Of a DNA stretch of 64,000 nucleotides, positions 8,433 to 17,118 are shown piece after piece. Every line of letters starts with the position of its first letter. Within the stretch, counting starts at the first letter, position 1. Origin of the DNA: Methyloradius palustris. Lineage in GTDB: Bacteria; Pseudomonadota; Gammaproteobacteria; Burkholderiales; Methylophilaceae. The stretch is taken from assembly GCF_019703875.1 (NCBI RefSeq), contig NZ_AP024110.1, positions 496,001 to 560,000 of the forward strand. Reading direction: 5' to 3'. The notes under the pieces are model-generated. The model made no database searches and was not told the DNA's origin. It was given only the letters and a program-made list of their open reading frames with translations. A program made the translations under genes and the position numbers.

Positions 8433-9813
8433 GTATCGTTTTTACTACAATATACATATCTAATTTAGGGCTCCAATTACGCAGATAATCAATGTCGTAA
8501 TCAATACGCTCTTTCATTTTATCCAGTGTTTCGGTTTCGCCTCTCAAACCATTCACTTGCGCCCAGCCTGTGATGCCTGGTTTTACTTTATGCCTGATCA
8601 TATAGCCAGTAATCATTTTCCTGTACATTTCATTATGTACCACGGCATGGGGGCGAGGGCCGACTATACTCATGCGCCCCTGCAGTACGTTGATGAACTG
8701 AGGCAACTCATCCAGAGATGTTTTGCGCAGAAATGCGCCTAAGGGTGTGATGCGGCTATCAGTCTTTGTAGCCTGTTTTACCTCTGTACCATCTTCGCAA
8801 ACGGTCATTGACCTGAATTTATATACGGTAATTTCATCGCCATATAAACCGTATCGGCGTTGCTTGAATATAACAGGTCCAGGCGAGGTGGATTTTATAG
8901 CAATGGCGATGCAAGCCAATACTGGCGAAATCAATATTAATGTGACTAGCGAGAATAAGATGTCTGCAACTCGCTTAATCATCCCGTTAAACCCAGTGAA
9001 TGGTGTTTCAATTAGCGCGACTAAAGGTATGCCATTCATTTCACCAATGCTGCCTTGTATCAATTCCGTCTGAAATATGTCTGGGACAAAATAAACTGAC
9101 ACTGTCGTGTCTTTTAGCTTGTTCAGGAGTTTGACCATGCGCGACTGGTCTGCGACTGGTAAGCATAGATAAATACTGTCTATTCGATTTTCTTTAACGT
9201 AACTAGCGACAGAGCTGATCGCACCAAGATGACTAGTGTTGCTAGGTAATTTCGGTACGCGATCTAATTCTCGGTCTTCAAAAAAGCCTATTAGCTTGGT
9301 GGTGCTGTATTGATCTTTTGCGATGCTCGCTGCAAGGGCTAAGCCCTGTTCGTTAATGCCAACAATTACACTGCGTTTTGCAGGCCCTTGTAGCTTGATA
9401 ATGATTGGAGCCGCGAGTCTTAGCAGTAGGATTGCAAACAGTTGGAACACTGGGGTCACCAATAGCCAGCAGACAATTGCTTTGACTGAGAACAGTCCTA
9501 TGTACTCAGTGAACCATCCAAACACTAATATAAATCCAGCAATGCTGAACCAACTGATCAATACATTGCTGATGGACTCTAAATCGGGGTCATGAATATT
9601 GGAGTGCGCAGGAAAATTCAGTAAGAAAAGAATAAGTGATAAGGTCAGGCACAAGGGAGTTAATTCACCATAAAAGTGATAATAGAGCCCCCATAGTGCA
9701 AGCACGATAGTGACTGGCTGCAAGAACGCCTCAATGATAAAGAGTATATTATCTCGGGCAATCGATATGCCCAATTTATCCCCTATGATTGACTGTGCGC
9801 GTGATTGCTTCAT
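8398..9813 (-). CDS. epsB: Undecaprenyl-phosphate glucose phosphotransferase, paralogue 1
   Basis: Transfers a sugar-1-phosphate (usually glucose) from a UDP-sugar to undecaprenyl phosphate, the priming step of repeat-unit assembly on the inner membrane. The 471-residue protein has N-terminal membrane segments (about 25-130), a nucleotide-binding-like domain (about 145-260), another membrane segment, and the C-terminal catalytic domain with SPGPVIFKQRRYG, KFRSM, DELPQFINVLQGRMSIVGPRP and KPGITGWAQV. It is a close paralogue of the gene at 10894-12306. A good sigma-54 promoter match lies about 95 bases upstream of its start. It probably forms a transcript with the VanZ-like gene. The exact sugar cannot be read from the sequence. 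Confidence 0.9.
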   Translation of the reverse strand: MKQSRAQSIIGDKLGISIARDNILFIIEAFLQPVTIVLALWGLYYHFYGELTPLCLTLSLILFLLNFPAHSNIHDPDLESISNVLISWFSIAGFILVFGWFTEYIGLFSVKAIVCWLLVTPVFQLFAILLLRLAAPIIIKLQGPAKRSVIVGINEQGLALAASIAKDQYSTTKLIGFFEDRELDRVPKLPSNTSHLGAISSVASYVKENRIDSIYLCLPVADQSRMVKLLNKLKDTTVSVYFVPDIFQTELIQGSIGEMNGIPLVALIETPFTGFNGMIKRVADILFSLVTLILISPVLACIAIAIKSTSPGPVIFKQRRYGLYGDEITVYKFRSMTVCEDGTEVKQATKTDSRITPLGAFLRKTSLDELPQFINVLQGRMSIVGPRPHAVVHNEMYRKMITGYMIRHKVKPGITGWAQVNGLRGETETLDKMKERIDYDIDYLRNWSPKLDMYIVVKTILVVLKKESGAY

Positions 9814-9906
9814 TAATCTTTAAACCCTCTGTCTGTTGTGATTGTCAAAAATGCTTTATGGAGACAGTTCATCGACAGTTGCTTCCAATAAGCTAAGTGA
9901 ATATAG

Positions 9907-9921
9907 GCAAAGAATATGCCA
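9907..9921 (-). promoter_or_regulatory. Sigma-54 promoter match upstream of epsB paralogue 1
   Basis: Read on the minus strand, TGGCATATTCTTTGC differs from TGGCAC-N5-TTGC at one position and keeps the required GG-N10-GC spacing. The expected start near 9895 gives a leader of about 80 bases before the ATG at 9813. Confidence 0.7.
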
Positions 9922-10229
9922 TGGGAAGTAAGTAACCGATCGATACAGCGCCTAAAACTTATGAATATCATGGTAAGGAAAAGACATTGTTGTTTAATTT
10001 CGTCTTGATAAAGATGCCGAGATTAGATGCGCTCAACGATTTAATCTATTTAAGAAATAATTGTCTCTTAAAGGAGACAGTGACATATCTAATATAATCA
10101 GGACCTTCAGGTGGGACTGATTTGCTGAGTCGCTATGTCACGACAACTTTGACTATTTTATTCTGGATTTTCTAGTATTCATTGGCTTTGATGAAAACAT
10201 CAGTCTACATTCTATTGCTAGTAGCCAAT

Positions 10230-10264
10230 AAAAAAGCCCAACAGCAATTAAGCGATGGGCTTTT
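10230..10264 (-). terminator. Terminator of the PEP-CTERM protein gene
   Basis: Read on the minus strand, AAAAGCCCA pairs with TGGGCTTTT across a 15-base loop and continues into a six-T tract. It lies about 45 bases after the stop of the gene at 10309. Confidence 0.85.
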
Positions 10265-10308
10265 AAACAAATTGCTCTAATTACTTAGCGCAATTTATAA
10301 CATGTTTA

Positions 10309-10776
10309 TTAAATCAAAGACTTTCTACGGCTAGCAATGAAACCAATAATACCTAAACCAGCTAAGAACATGCCACTTGTCTTAGGTTCTGGTACAGCAG
10401 AAACTGTATATTCTGCACCAATCAGTGCCGTTCCAAACTTATTACCAACTTTGCTAGTAATGCCACTAATTAGCAACTCGTAGTCACCAGCGACTACATT
10501 TTTGAAACTAAAGGTATCGCCAGAAAAAGTGCTCGATCCGAAACTACCGCCTGAAAATGTTGCGGGAACAAGGCTATAAACTTTATTGAATAGAGTTGCA
10601 GATCCAGTGCCGTAAAGAATACTTCCAGTAATATCAGAAAGACTTGATATTGAAATAGTGCCCAAAGATAAATCAGTGAAACTACCTTTGACAATTACTG
10701 GATCAGTTGTATCCGCAAATGAAGCCATCGAACATATTGATAAAACAAATGCTAGTAGAAACATCTTAATCTTCAT
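10309..10776 (-). CDS. PEP-CTERM sorting-domain protein, likely exosortase substrate
   Basis: A 155-residue exported protein. It has an N-terminal signal peptide (MKIKMFLLAFVLSICSMASFA), a Gly/Ser/Thr-rich body with beta-strand character (FSGDTFSFKNVVAGDYELL resembles FxDxF-type PEP-CTERM proteins), and a complete C-terminal tripartite signal: VPEP, a hydrophobic helix (MFLAGLGIIGFIA) and the basic tail SRRKSLI. Exosortases recognise this signal, cleave near PEP and route the protein to the cell surface. The exosortase EpsH is encoded 9 kb away. The gene is monocistronic, with its own terminator, and lies between the two EpsB paralogues. The function of the mature protein is unknown. Confidence 0.88.
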   Translation of the reverse strand: MKIKMFLLAFVLSICSMASFADTTDPVIVKGSFTDLSLGTISISSLSDITGSILYGTGSATLFNKVYSLVPATFSGGSFGSSTFSGDTFSFKNVVAGDYELLISGITSKVGNKFGTALIGAEYTVSAVPEPKTSGMFLAGLGIIGFIASRRKSLI

Positions 10777-10893
10777 TTGGTGCCCCTAAGTTTAAATACA
10801 TAAAATACAGTTTTGCTTAATTATCAAATAGTACTTCTTCTCTTCGGTTTCGATTATCCTTTTTCTCGCAATATCCTCAATAGCCCGAATGGT

Positions 10894-12306
10894 CTAATAG
10901 GCTGAATTCTGACCTTTAAATATGACAGAAATTGTTTTTATAACAATATACATATCCAGTTTCGGGCTGTAATTCCTGAGGTAGTCGATATCATAGTCGA
11001 TGCGTGCCTGCATTTTTTCCAAAGTATCGGTTTCTCCCCTAAATCCATTTACTTGTGCCCAGCCTGTAATGCCGGGTTTGACCTTGTGGCGAATCATGTA
11101 ACCTTTAATAAGCTTCCTATACATTTCATTGTGTGAGATCGCATGCGGACGTGGTCCTACTACGCTCATCCGACCCTGCAGTACATTGATGAATTGAGGA
11201 AGTTCATCCAGTGAAGTCCTTCTGAGAAACGCACCTAGTTTAGTAATTCTTTGATCACCTAGTTTTGCTTGAGTTAGGTCGTGGCCATCTTCACATACCG
11301 ACATAGACCTAAATTTGTAGACGAGTATTTCTTTACCATCTAACCCGTACCTCCTTTGTTTAAAGATGATAGGGCCAGGCGTGCTTAGCTTTACGGCAAT
11401 TGCAATTAAAATAAGTAGTGGCGATATGAATACAAGTGCAAACATGGCAAAAAGAAAATCTGCAGCCCTTTTTATTATTCCGTCGTAGCCAGTAAAGGGA
11501 GATTCGCGAACTGCGACTACGGGTATTCCATCTACTGCATTCATGCGGCCCTGAATGAGGTCTGTAATAAAAATATCTGGTACAAAATAGATAGATGCTG
11601 TGGTGTCTTTAAGATCGTCGAGTAAAGCGACTATTCTTGGCTGTCGAGCCATAGGGAGGGACAGATAAATGGTATTGACGTCATTTTCTTGAACGAAATT
11701 GGTTAATTCGGATAACTTTCCTAAGATTGGATATTCTTTTTGGCCCTCTAAACGTTCAATTTGACGATCTTCGAAAAACCCCAATAAGTTCATCGAATGA
11801 TAGTTGCTATTAATTAACCGGTCAGCGATTGCTAACCCCTGAGAATTCATCCCTGCAATCACAGCAATCTTTGTGGGGCCTTGTATTTTGATGATTAAGT
11901 CAGAAAGAAATCTTAATCCAAGTGTAGAAAGAATTAAAACGATAGGGGTAATCATGACCCACAAATACAAGGTTTTCTCATTAAACGCACTTATGAAGTC
12001 GGTAGTGATAACAAAAGTCAGTAATAGACTTATTAATACCAGCCAAGACACAATTACATTCGTGATTATTTTTAGAGTTGAAAATCCGAGTTTTGGGCTG
12101 CTAGGGAATGTGACCGAAAACAGAATCACGCATACGATGATATATATAGAATCTATATCCCCCTCATTAAAATAACAAACAGCCAGTAAGCTAACTATGA
12201 TGAGTAATGGGTCAAGGAAGGCTTCAATCAGGTAAAGTATATTGTCTCGAGCAAAAGTAATTCCAGTAACTTTTCTCCCGATGGTGTTCCCGATCAGTTC
12301 TTTCAT
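10894..12306 (-). CDS. epsB: Undecaprenyl-phosphate glucose phosphotransferase, paralogue 2
   Basis: A second polyisoprenyl-phosphate hexose-1-phosphate transferase, 470 residues, with the same domain order as the gene at 8398-9813: N-terminal membrane segments, a central nucleotide-binding-like domain, and a catalytic C-terminus with STPGPIIFKQRRYG, DELPQFINVLQGRMSVVGPRP and KPGITGWAQVNGFRGE. Its ATG overlaps the stop of epsA by four bases, so it is translated with the regulator. The epsA-epsB pairing matches the methanolan-type locus order and makes this the more likely orthologue of the original epsB. It primes repeat-unit synthesis at the inner membrane; the donor is likely UDP-glucose, supplied by galU in this window. 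Confidence 0.92.
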   Translation of the reverse strand: MKELIGNTIGRKVTGITFARDNILYLIEAFLDPLLIIVSLLAVCYFNEGDIDSIYIIVCVILFSVTFPSSPKLGFSTLKIITNVIVSWLVLISLLLTFVITTDFISAFNEKTLYLWVMITPIVLILSTLGLRFLSDLIIKIQGPTKIAVIAGMNSQGLAIADRLINSNYHSMNLLGFFEDRQIERLEGQKEYPILGKLSELTNFVQENDVNTIYLSLPMARQPRIVALLDDLKDTTASIYFVPDIFITDLIQGRMNAVDGIPVVAVRESPFTGYDGIIKRAADFLFAMFALVFISPLLILIAIAVKLSTPGPIIFKQRRYGLDGKEILVYKFRSMSVCEDGHDLTQAKLGDQRITKLGAFLRRTSLDELPQFINVLQGRMSVVGPRPHAISHNEMYRKLIKGYMIRHKVKPGITGWAQVNGFRGETDTLEKMQARIDYDIDYLRNYSPKLDMYIVIKTISVIFKGQNSAY

Positions 12307-13091
12307 TTATTCGGATACATTTCTTTGAAATTAGTCACAGCTTGAGCACGATTCAAGACATCCAGTTTTTTGAATATTCTTTGCAGATGATTTTTAACGG
12401 TAAAGAAGCTGATATCTAATATCATGGCAATCTCTTGATTTGTCTTCCCGCTTCTTACCCATTTCATGATTTCAATTTCTCGTTCAGAGAGGCTACCAGT
12501 AAACTCTTCAGGCATTTCTTCTTCGATGGGAGCAGGTTCTTTTAGTTGTGCGGGCAAGTGTTCTAGTTGACGCAATGAAAAGTCGATGTAAGGTAATACG
12601 GATTCAAGCATTTTTCGCGATGATTTTTGCGTGCTGGTGGATTCACTGAGAAACACATACAAACAATCATGGTGACCACGATAGTCTTTTATGGCATGTA
12701 CCAGAGCAGACTTCATTTTATCAAAACTTTTACTGACGTCGCTTAATTCAATATTATCCTCTTTAAAAATACCTTCCTGAATATTAAGCGTAAAAGGGCC
12801 TTTTCCATGTTGTAGCCAGTAACTGAATAGCCTTTTAAGCAAAGGCGTCAAGTTACTATTAGGTATTTTTGTGGTCCTTACTCCAGGAATTGCGGATACT
12901 ACATCAAAATAGATCAGCCCTAAAGAAAAGTCTCCCCATGCTGCAATCATGATGTCATGAGGGATAAATCTTTGTAGGTTACCTTGAAACCACATAAAAA
13001 ACTCAAAGTGTGTTTTTACGCGTAATGATTCATGTATTAACTCAACAAAGTGAGCAAGATCATTCTTATCAAGGTTTGAATTTAACGACAT
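12303..13091 (-). CDS. epsA: LuxR-type transcriptional regulator EpsA
   Basis: A 262-residue regulator with an N-terminal sensor-like domain (about 1-180, including YRGHHDCLYVFLSE) and a C-terminal LuxR/FixJ helix-turn-helix (SLSEREIEIMKWVRSGKTNQ, then FFTVKNHLQRIFKKL). It matches the EpsA regulators that accompany exosortase-B loci. It is first in a minus-strand operon with epsB paralogue 2 (ATGA overlap) and is divergent from the EPS export operon, so it is well placed to control both. A sigma-54 promoter match at 13327-13341 would give a leader of about 225 bases. Its ligand is unknown. The N-terminal domain does not show the classical acyl-homoserine-lactone binding residues clearly. Confidence 0.88.
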   Translation of the reverse strand: MSLNSNLDKNDLAHFVELIHESLRVKTHFEFFMWFQGNLQRFIPHDIMIAAWGDFSLGLIYFDVVSAIPGVRTTKIPNSNLTPLLKRLFSYWLQHGKGPFTLNIQEGIFKEDNIELSDVSKSFDKMKSALVHAIKDYRGHHDCLYVFLSESTSTQKSSRKMLESVLPYIDFSLRQLEHLPAQLKEPAPIEEEMPEEFTGSLSEREIEIMKWVRSGKTNQEIAMILDISFFTVKNHLQRIFKKLDVLNRAQAVTNFKEMYPNK

Positions 13092-13140
13092 AGTTATGCT
13101 TTGTTTTTTCTTGGTGAGTTAACTATTCAAATTACTTATT

Positions 13141-13156
13141 TGTTGAAAATTCAACA
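13141..13156. repeat. Palindrome upstream of epsA, possible operator
   Basis: Perfect 7-bp arms TGTTGAA and TTCAACA flank AA, 50 bases before the epsA start. The size and symmetry suit binding by a dimeric regulator, possibly EpsA itself. Confidence 0.45.
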
Positions 13157-13326
13157 TTTCTATTCTTTTTAAAGCAAGAATTCGTCACTTAAAGTTAAGA
13201 CCTGATTTTTCTTTGGACCATGCAATTTACGCTGCTTGTAGTACTTATGGCTCATTGCGCAAGGGTATTGAGCCTTTTAAGTTCTGATTTGAAATGATTG
13301 AAATCAGACCGTTAATTATAGAATCA

Positions 13327-13341
13327 GCAGAAATTGTGCCA
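13327..13341 (-). promoter_or_regulatory. Sigma-54 promoter match upstream of epsA
   Basis: Minus-strand TGGCACAATTTCTGC keeps the full TGGCAC element and the GG-N10-GC spacing; only one base of the TTGC element differs. The expected transcript start is near 13315, giving a long leader before epsA at 13091. Confidence 0.7.
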
Positions 13342-13497
13342 AACGATAAATTGGCATTCGGATGTTAAATAGCGGAGGCGGCGAAATTTGAGTGAGGATC
13401 ATAATGCTTAATTGTTGAGCCTAAATGGTAATTCCTGAAGTGAGAACAAAGCATGATGTATACTTTTCAGTTAAGTGATACATAAGAGTGCAACTAA

Positions 13498-14004
13498 ATG
13501 TATGAAAACATAACGAATCTAGGTAAGGCTGAGGCTTTTGTAGACGAGATATTGGAAATAATTGATCACATCAAACTACTGGATCATTTCAGTGTTGATG
13601 AGATAAAAATTCTTTGTCATTACATGCAATGTTTTGCTGCGCCAAGAGATTACACCCTCATTCAAGAGGGTGATAAAGGAGATTTCCTTATTTTGGTTTT
13701 AAGTGGCGCGGTAGATGTCCAGAAAGATATTCCCAAAATTGGGATCAAAAAAATTGCAGAAGTGGGTGCAGGTGTTACCCTTGGAGAGATGTCGTTAATA
13801 GACTCTCAAACGCGTTTTGCTAGTTGTGTTACTTCAGCCCCAACAGATTTTGCTGTTTTCACGAGAGAATCACTAAATGAGGTATTAATTGAAATGCCAA
13901 GACTTGGAAACAAATTTCTTTTAGTTTTGCTTCAGTTGATGGCACAAAGATTGCGTGATACTTGCGACAGATTCCTGCCTAGCGTTTTTGGTGTTCCAAT
14001 TTAG
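13498..14004 (+). CDS. Cyclic nucleotide-binding domain protein (epsK position)
   Basis: A 168-residue protein made almost entirely of one CRP/CAP-type cyclic-nucleotide-binding beta-roll (about 25-145; FAAPRDYTLIQEGDKGDFLILVLSGAVDV and GAGVTLGEMSLIDSQTRFASCVT). It has no helix-turn-helix, so it is not a direct transcription factor. The phosphate-binding cassette reads GEMSLIDSQTRFAS, with the usual Gly-Glu and Arg present, so a nucleotide ligand is plausible. It is the first gene of the plus-strand EPS operon, 22 bases before epsL, in the position of epsK in methanolan-type loci. It may relay a nucleotide signal to the export machinery; that is inference. Confidence 0.8.
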   Translation: MYENITNLGKAEAFVDEILEIIDHIKLLDHFSVDEIKILCHYMQCFAAPRDYTLIQEGDKGDFLILVLSGAVDVQKDIPKIGIKKIAEVGAGVTLGEMSLIDSQTRFASCVTSAPTDFAVFTRESLNEVLIEMPRLGNKFLLVLLQLMAQRLRDTCDRFLPSVFGVPI

Positions 14005-14026
14005 AGTCGCATATAAATAATATTTG

Positions 14027-15253
14027 ATGGTAAATACTAAAAAAAAACTTTTCCAGACAATTAGGTTCGGATTTGCTGTTGTACTTACTTTTCTAAATGC
14101 ATCTGTTGCCTGTGCTGATGATGAGGATGTTTTTAATCTGGTTGTTGGGACAAATTATTATTACGATAGTAACCTTTTTAAACTTCCGTCCGGTACGACA
14201 CCAATTCTATCAACTGGGAAATCTAATCGCTCCGACATACTAACTAGTACGGATGCTCTATTAAGTATTGATAAACATTATTCTTTGCAGGAATTTAGCT
14301 TAACGTATCAATTGACGTCAAATAAGTATCAGACTTTTAATTTTCTAGATTTTGTTTCTAATGAGTATAAATTAAACTGGCTTTGGGCAATCAGTCCGGA
14401 TTTGACAGGGACTTTATATACTGAGAAAAAGGAGACGTTGGCCAGTTTTGTAGATTTTAGAGCGCTAGGTAAGCAAAATATTATCACAGTAGAAACCAAG
14501 AATTTTGATTTTGATTATTCACCTTATATGAACTGGCATCTGATCGGTGGCTACTCTAAGGTGACTTCGCAAAATAGCCAAGTATTTATTCAACAAACCA
14601 GTTTTGAAAGTGATAGGTTCAATGCAGGTCTGAAATATGTTTTTAATTCGTTAAGTAGCCTTTCGTTCATAGCTCGGGATAGCACAGGTACTTATCTGAA
14701 CCAACCTTTGGATGCAGTAAATCTGTTAGATACTGGCTTTAATGACAAATCGGAAGAACTAAGAGGTATTTGGCTTATTTCAGGAAAGTCAAAATTAGAT
14801 TTAAAAATAGGATATCTCGAAAGGCAAAGTAACAATTTCTCTCAGCGCAGCTTTTCAGGAAATACTGGTACCTTGGTTTATCAGTGGGATGCACTTCCTA
14901 AAACTTCGCTAATATTTAAACTGAGTAGAAGATTAGACGGGTACACCGACAGTACTTCAAGTTATGCAGTTCTGGATTCCTTTGATTTTGAACCGACTTG
15001 GACCATTTCGCCGAAGCTGATGGTTAAGGGGAATGCTGAGATTAGTCGTAGAAGTTTTTTGGGGGATGGCCCGCAAATTGCGTCAAGCAGAAGAGAGGAT
15101 CAGTCTTCAAGTTATGGTGTGAGTGCAACATGGACTCCTCGGGACTCAATAAAGACCATCATTCAGATAGGACATGAGAATAGAAATTCTACTAATAATA
15201 GTTTTGACTACGTAAGTGATAGTGCATCAATAAGTGCTCAGTTAGACTTTTAG
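14027..15253 (+). CDS. epsL: EPS-associated outer-membrane beta-barrel protein EpsL
   Basis: A 408-residue exported protein: a signal peptide (about 1-27, ending VACA), then alternating hydrophobic/polar strands rich in Tyr, Ser and Asn, ending with SISAQLDF, whose terminal Phe is typical of outer-membrane barrels. The sequence after the signal (NLVVGTNYYYDSNLF) matches EpsL-type barrels found in exosortase-B loci, which are thought to form the outer-membrane route for polysaccharide. ATG 14027 was chosen over the overlapping TTG 14024. Neither has a clear ribosome site, so translation may depend on coupling with the gene 22 bases upstream. Confidence 0.85.
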   Translation: MVNTKKKLFQTIRFGFAVVLTFLNASVACADDEDVFNLVVGTNYYYDSNLFKLPSGTTPILSTGKSNRSDILTSTDALLSIDKHYSLQEFSLTYQLTSNKYQTFNFLDFVSNEYKLNWLWAISPDLTGTLYTEKKETLASFVDFRALGKQNIITVETKNFDFDYSPYMNWHLIGGYSKVTSQNSQVFIQQTSFESDRFNAGLKYVFNSLSSLSFIARDSTGTYLNQPLDAVNLLDTGFNDKSEELRGIWLISGKSKLDLKIGYLERQSNNFSQRSFSGNTGTLVYQWDALPKTSLIFKLSRRLDGYTDSTSSYAVLDSFDFEPTWTISPKLMVKGNAEISRRSFLGDGPQIASSRREDQSSSYGVSATWTPRDSIKTIIQIGHENRNSTNNSFDYVSDSASISAQLDF

Positions 15254-15353
15254 TGTATTTTGCAAGTCACAATATGCCGTAACCAAGAATGCTCTGGGAA
15301 TTAATTGCTCCAGTATTACATAATTCAAAATATAGGAATTTACAGAATAAATT

Positions 15354-16250
15354 ATGCTTAAACGTAATGTTTCCACTACAGTTTCACTATTAACAATGTT
15401 GAGTTGTGCTTTATTGCTGGGATGCAGTAAAAGCGAAAATAACCAAACGTCCACTCAGGTGGCAGCCCGAGTTAATGGCGCAGAAATATCAATTCACCAA
15501 GTGAACCAATTTCTTAAAAATAGCCCTGGGATAACGGCTGATAATCTTTCTGCGGCCCGTAAACAAATATTGGATAAGCTGATTGATGAACAACTTGCCG
15601 TTGAGCAGGCAGGCAAAGACAATATTGACCGAACCCCTGATGTGCAAATGCAAATTGAAGCAGCAAAGCGTCAAATTATAGCGAGTGCATACATTAAGAA
15701 AGTCACTCTGGAATCAGTCAAAATATCCGATGAAGATACAAAAACGTATTATCAAGAACATCCAGCTTTATTCTCTGATCGCAAAATATATACCTTGCAA
15801 GACATAGGTGTACAAAGAAGTGATGATATCAATTCTATTCTGACGGATGATTTTATCAAACAGAAATCCAAACAGGATCTAGAAGATTGGCTTAAATCCC
15901 ACCATGCTAATTTTTCTATCGAGAGTTACGTAAGGCCCGCCGAGCAGGTGCCGCTAGATATGTTGACCAAGCTTGCTAAGTTGAATGCTGGGGATGTAAC
16001 AATTCTGGATTTGAATGATATAAAACATGTCATTTTTGTCATCAATACTAAGCAGGCTCCAGTAGCATATAGTGACTCAGCAGCTCTAATTAAGACTTTT
16101 TTATTCAACACAAAAGCTAAACCAGCTGCAATCGATAATTTAAAAAAATTGCGTGAACAATCCAATATTCAGTATTTCGGTGAGTTTGATCCTAAGTCTG
16201 CCTCTGATAGCAAGCTCGATATCAGTAAGGGTGTTGCCGGATTAAAATAG
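15354..16250 (+). CDS. epsD: EpsD, lipoprotein of the SurA/PpiC-like family
   Basis: A 298-residue lipoprotein (signal with lipobox LLLGC at about residues 20-24) with the SurA-like N-terminal fold (VARVNGAEISIHQVNQFLK; LIDEQLAVEQA) followed by a PpiC-like segment that looks reduced. It matches the EpsD peptidyl-prolyl isomerase-like proteins of exosortase-B loci, which probably chaperone outer-membrane or secreted components of the polysaccharide machine in the periplasm. Whether it isomerises prolyl bonds is uncertain because the C-terminal catalytic domain is short. It sits between epsL and epsE in one plus-strand run. Confidence 0.87.
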   Translation: MLKRNVSTTVSLLTMLSCALLLGCSKSENNQTSTQVAARVNGAEISIHQVNQFLKNSPGITADNLSAARKQILDKLIDEQLAVEQAGKDNIDRTPDVQMQIEAAKRQIIASAYIKKVTLESVKISDEDTKTYYQEHPALFSDRKIYTLQDIGVQRSDDINSILTDDFIKQKSKQDLEDWLKSHHANFSIESYVRPAEQVPLDMLTKLAKLNAGDVTILDLNDIKHVIFVINTKQAPVAYSDSAALIKTFLFNTKAKPAAIDNLKKLREQSNIQYFGEFDPKSASDSKLDISKGVAGLK

Positions 16251-16293
16251 ATAGTTCGAGAAATTAGCTAGTTTTAAAATAAGGAAATTAACT

Positions 16294-17094
16294 ATGCCCG
16301 TGTTCAGATTTAAATTTCTATTAATGATTTATTTTTTGATTCATGCATGTATATCATTTGCAGAGGATAAAAATGATTTTGTATTGGGCGCTGGCGACTC
16401 GATTCATATTACTGTATTCCAGAATCCTGATTTAACCTTGGATACTCGAATGCCAGAGAGCGGCAATATAACTTACCCCCTGATAGGGCTAGTTAATATA
16501 GGCGGCTTAACGATTGCGGATGCTGAACGGAAAATTGCTCGTGCTTTGAAGGATGGGGGATTTTTTCAGCAGCCTCAAGTCAATATTGTCTTGGTTACAC
16601 CAGGAAACCAGATATCAATACTTGGACAAGTAAGTCGCCCAGGCCGTTATGCCTTAGATACCCCTAAAATGAGAATTTCTGATGCACTGGCGCTGGCAGG
16701 TGGTGCATCTCCCACAGGTTCAGATACCGCAGTAGTCATTGGCACTCGTGAAAATAAACCATTTAGAAAAGTGATTGATATTGCATCTATATTTCTTGAT
16801 GACAAACAGGATGACAATATTCAGGTGATAGCAGGAGACGAGATATATGTTCATCGTCCCCCAGTATTTTATATTTATGGAGAAGTGCAACGCCCAGGGT
16901 CTTATCGGGTTGAGAGAAGCATGACCGTGATTCAAGCATTGGCAGAAGGCGGTGGCCCGACAACGCGAGGAACGCAAAGAAGTATTAAATTATACCGCAG
17001 AAATTCAGCAGGGGAAGTTGTTGAGTCAACACCTAGCATAACTCAACCGATTCAAGCGGATGACGTACTTTACGTTCGCGAAAGTCTTTTCTAA
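16294..17094 (+). CDS. epsE: Polysaccharide export protein EpsE (Wza-like)
   Basis: A 266-residue exported protein with a signal peptide (about 1-23) and a poly-export domain (LGAGDSIHITVFQNPDLTL, then GNITYPLIGLVNIGGLTIAD), followed by two SLBB-type ligand-binding repeats (about 105-165 and 190-260, each containing G-x-V-x-R-P-G). This family forms outer-membrane or periplasmic export rings for polysaccharides. Unlike E. coli Wza there is no lipobox Cys or C-terminal amphipathic helix, so the outer-membrane pore may be supplied by EpsL. A strong AAGGAAA ribosome site precedes the ATG. It is followed closely by epsF. Confidence 0.93.
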   Translation: MPVFRFKFLLMIYFLIHACISFAEDKNDFVLGAGDSIHITVFQNPDLTLDTRMPESGNITYPLIGLVNIGGLTIADAERKIARALKDGGFFQQPQVNIVLVTPGNQISILGQVSRPGRYALDTPKMRISDALALAGGASPTGSDTAVVIGTRENKPFRKVIDIASIFLDDKQDDNIQVIAGDEIYVHRPPVFYIYGEVQRPGSYRVERSMTVIQALAEGGGPTTRGTQRSIKLYRRNSAGEVVESTPSITQPIQADDVLYVRESLF

Positions 17095-17118
17095 TTAAGT
17101 ATTAATAAAGGAAGACTT

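Larger units (their letters stand above)
9814..10308. other. Intergenic region with sigma-54 site, dyads and a terminator
   Basis: These 495 bases contain no credible gene. From left to right they hold a minus-strand sigma-54 promoter match (9907-9921), a TGTCTC/GAGACA stem-loop (10062-10079), a TGTC-AC-GACA dyad (10136-10145), and the terminator of the PEP-CTERM gene (10230-10264). The two dyads lie 140-240 bases upstream of the sigma-54 site, where enhancer-binding activators usually bind. Confidence 0.5.
13092..13497. other. Divergent control region between epsA and the export operon
   Basis: 406 bases without a gene. It contains a palindrome at 13141-13156 (TGTTGAA-AA-TTCAACA), a stem-loop at 13283-13308 (TCTGATTT/AAATCAGA), a dyad at 13337-13356 (TGCCAA/TTGGCA) that overlaps the -24 element of a minus-strand sigma-54 site, and a possible plus-strand -10 TATACT at 13459-13464 with only a weak -35. 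It probably integrates control of epsA-epsB and of the plus-strand export genes. Confidence 0.55.

Noticed and set aside
15294..15308. Sigma-54-like CTGGGAATTAATTGC before epsD
   Set aside because: The spacing between the GG and GC elements does not fit N10 with the correct flanking bases, and the region is inside the export operon.
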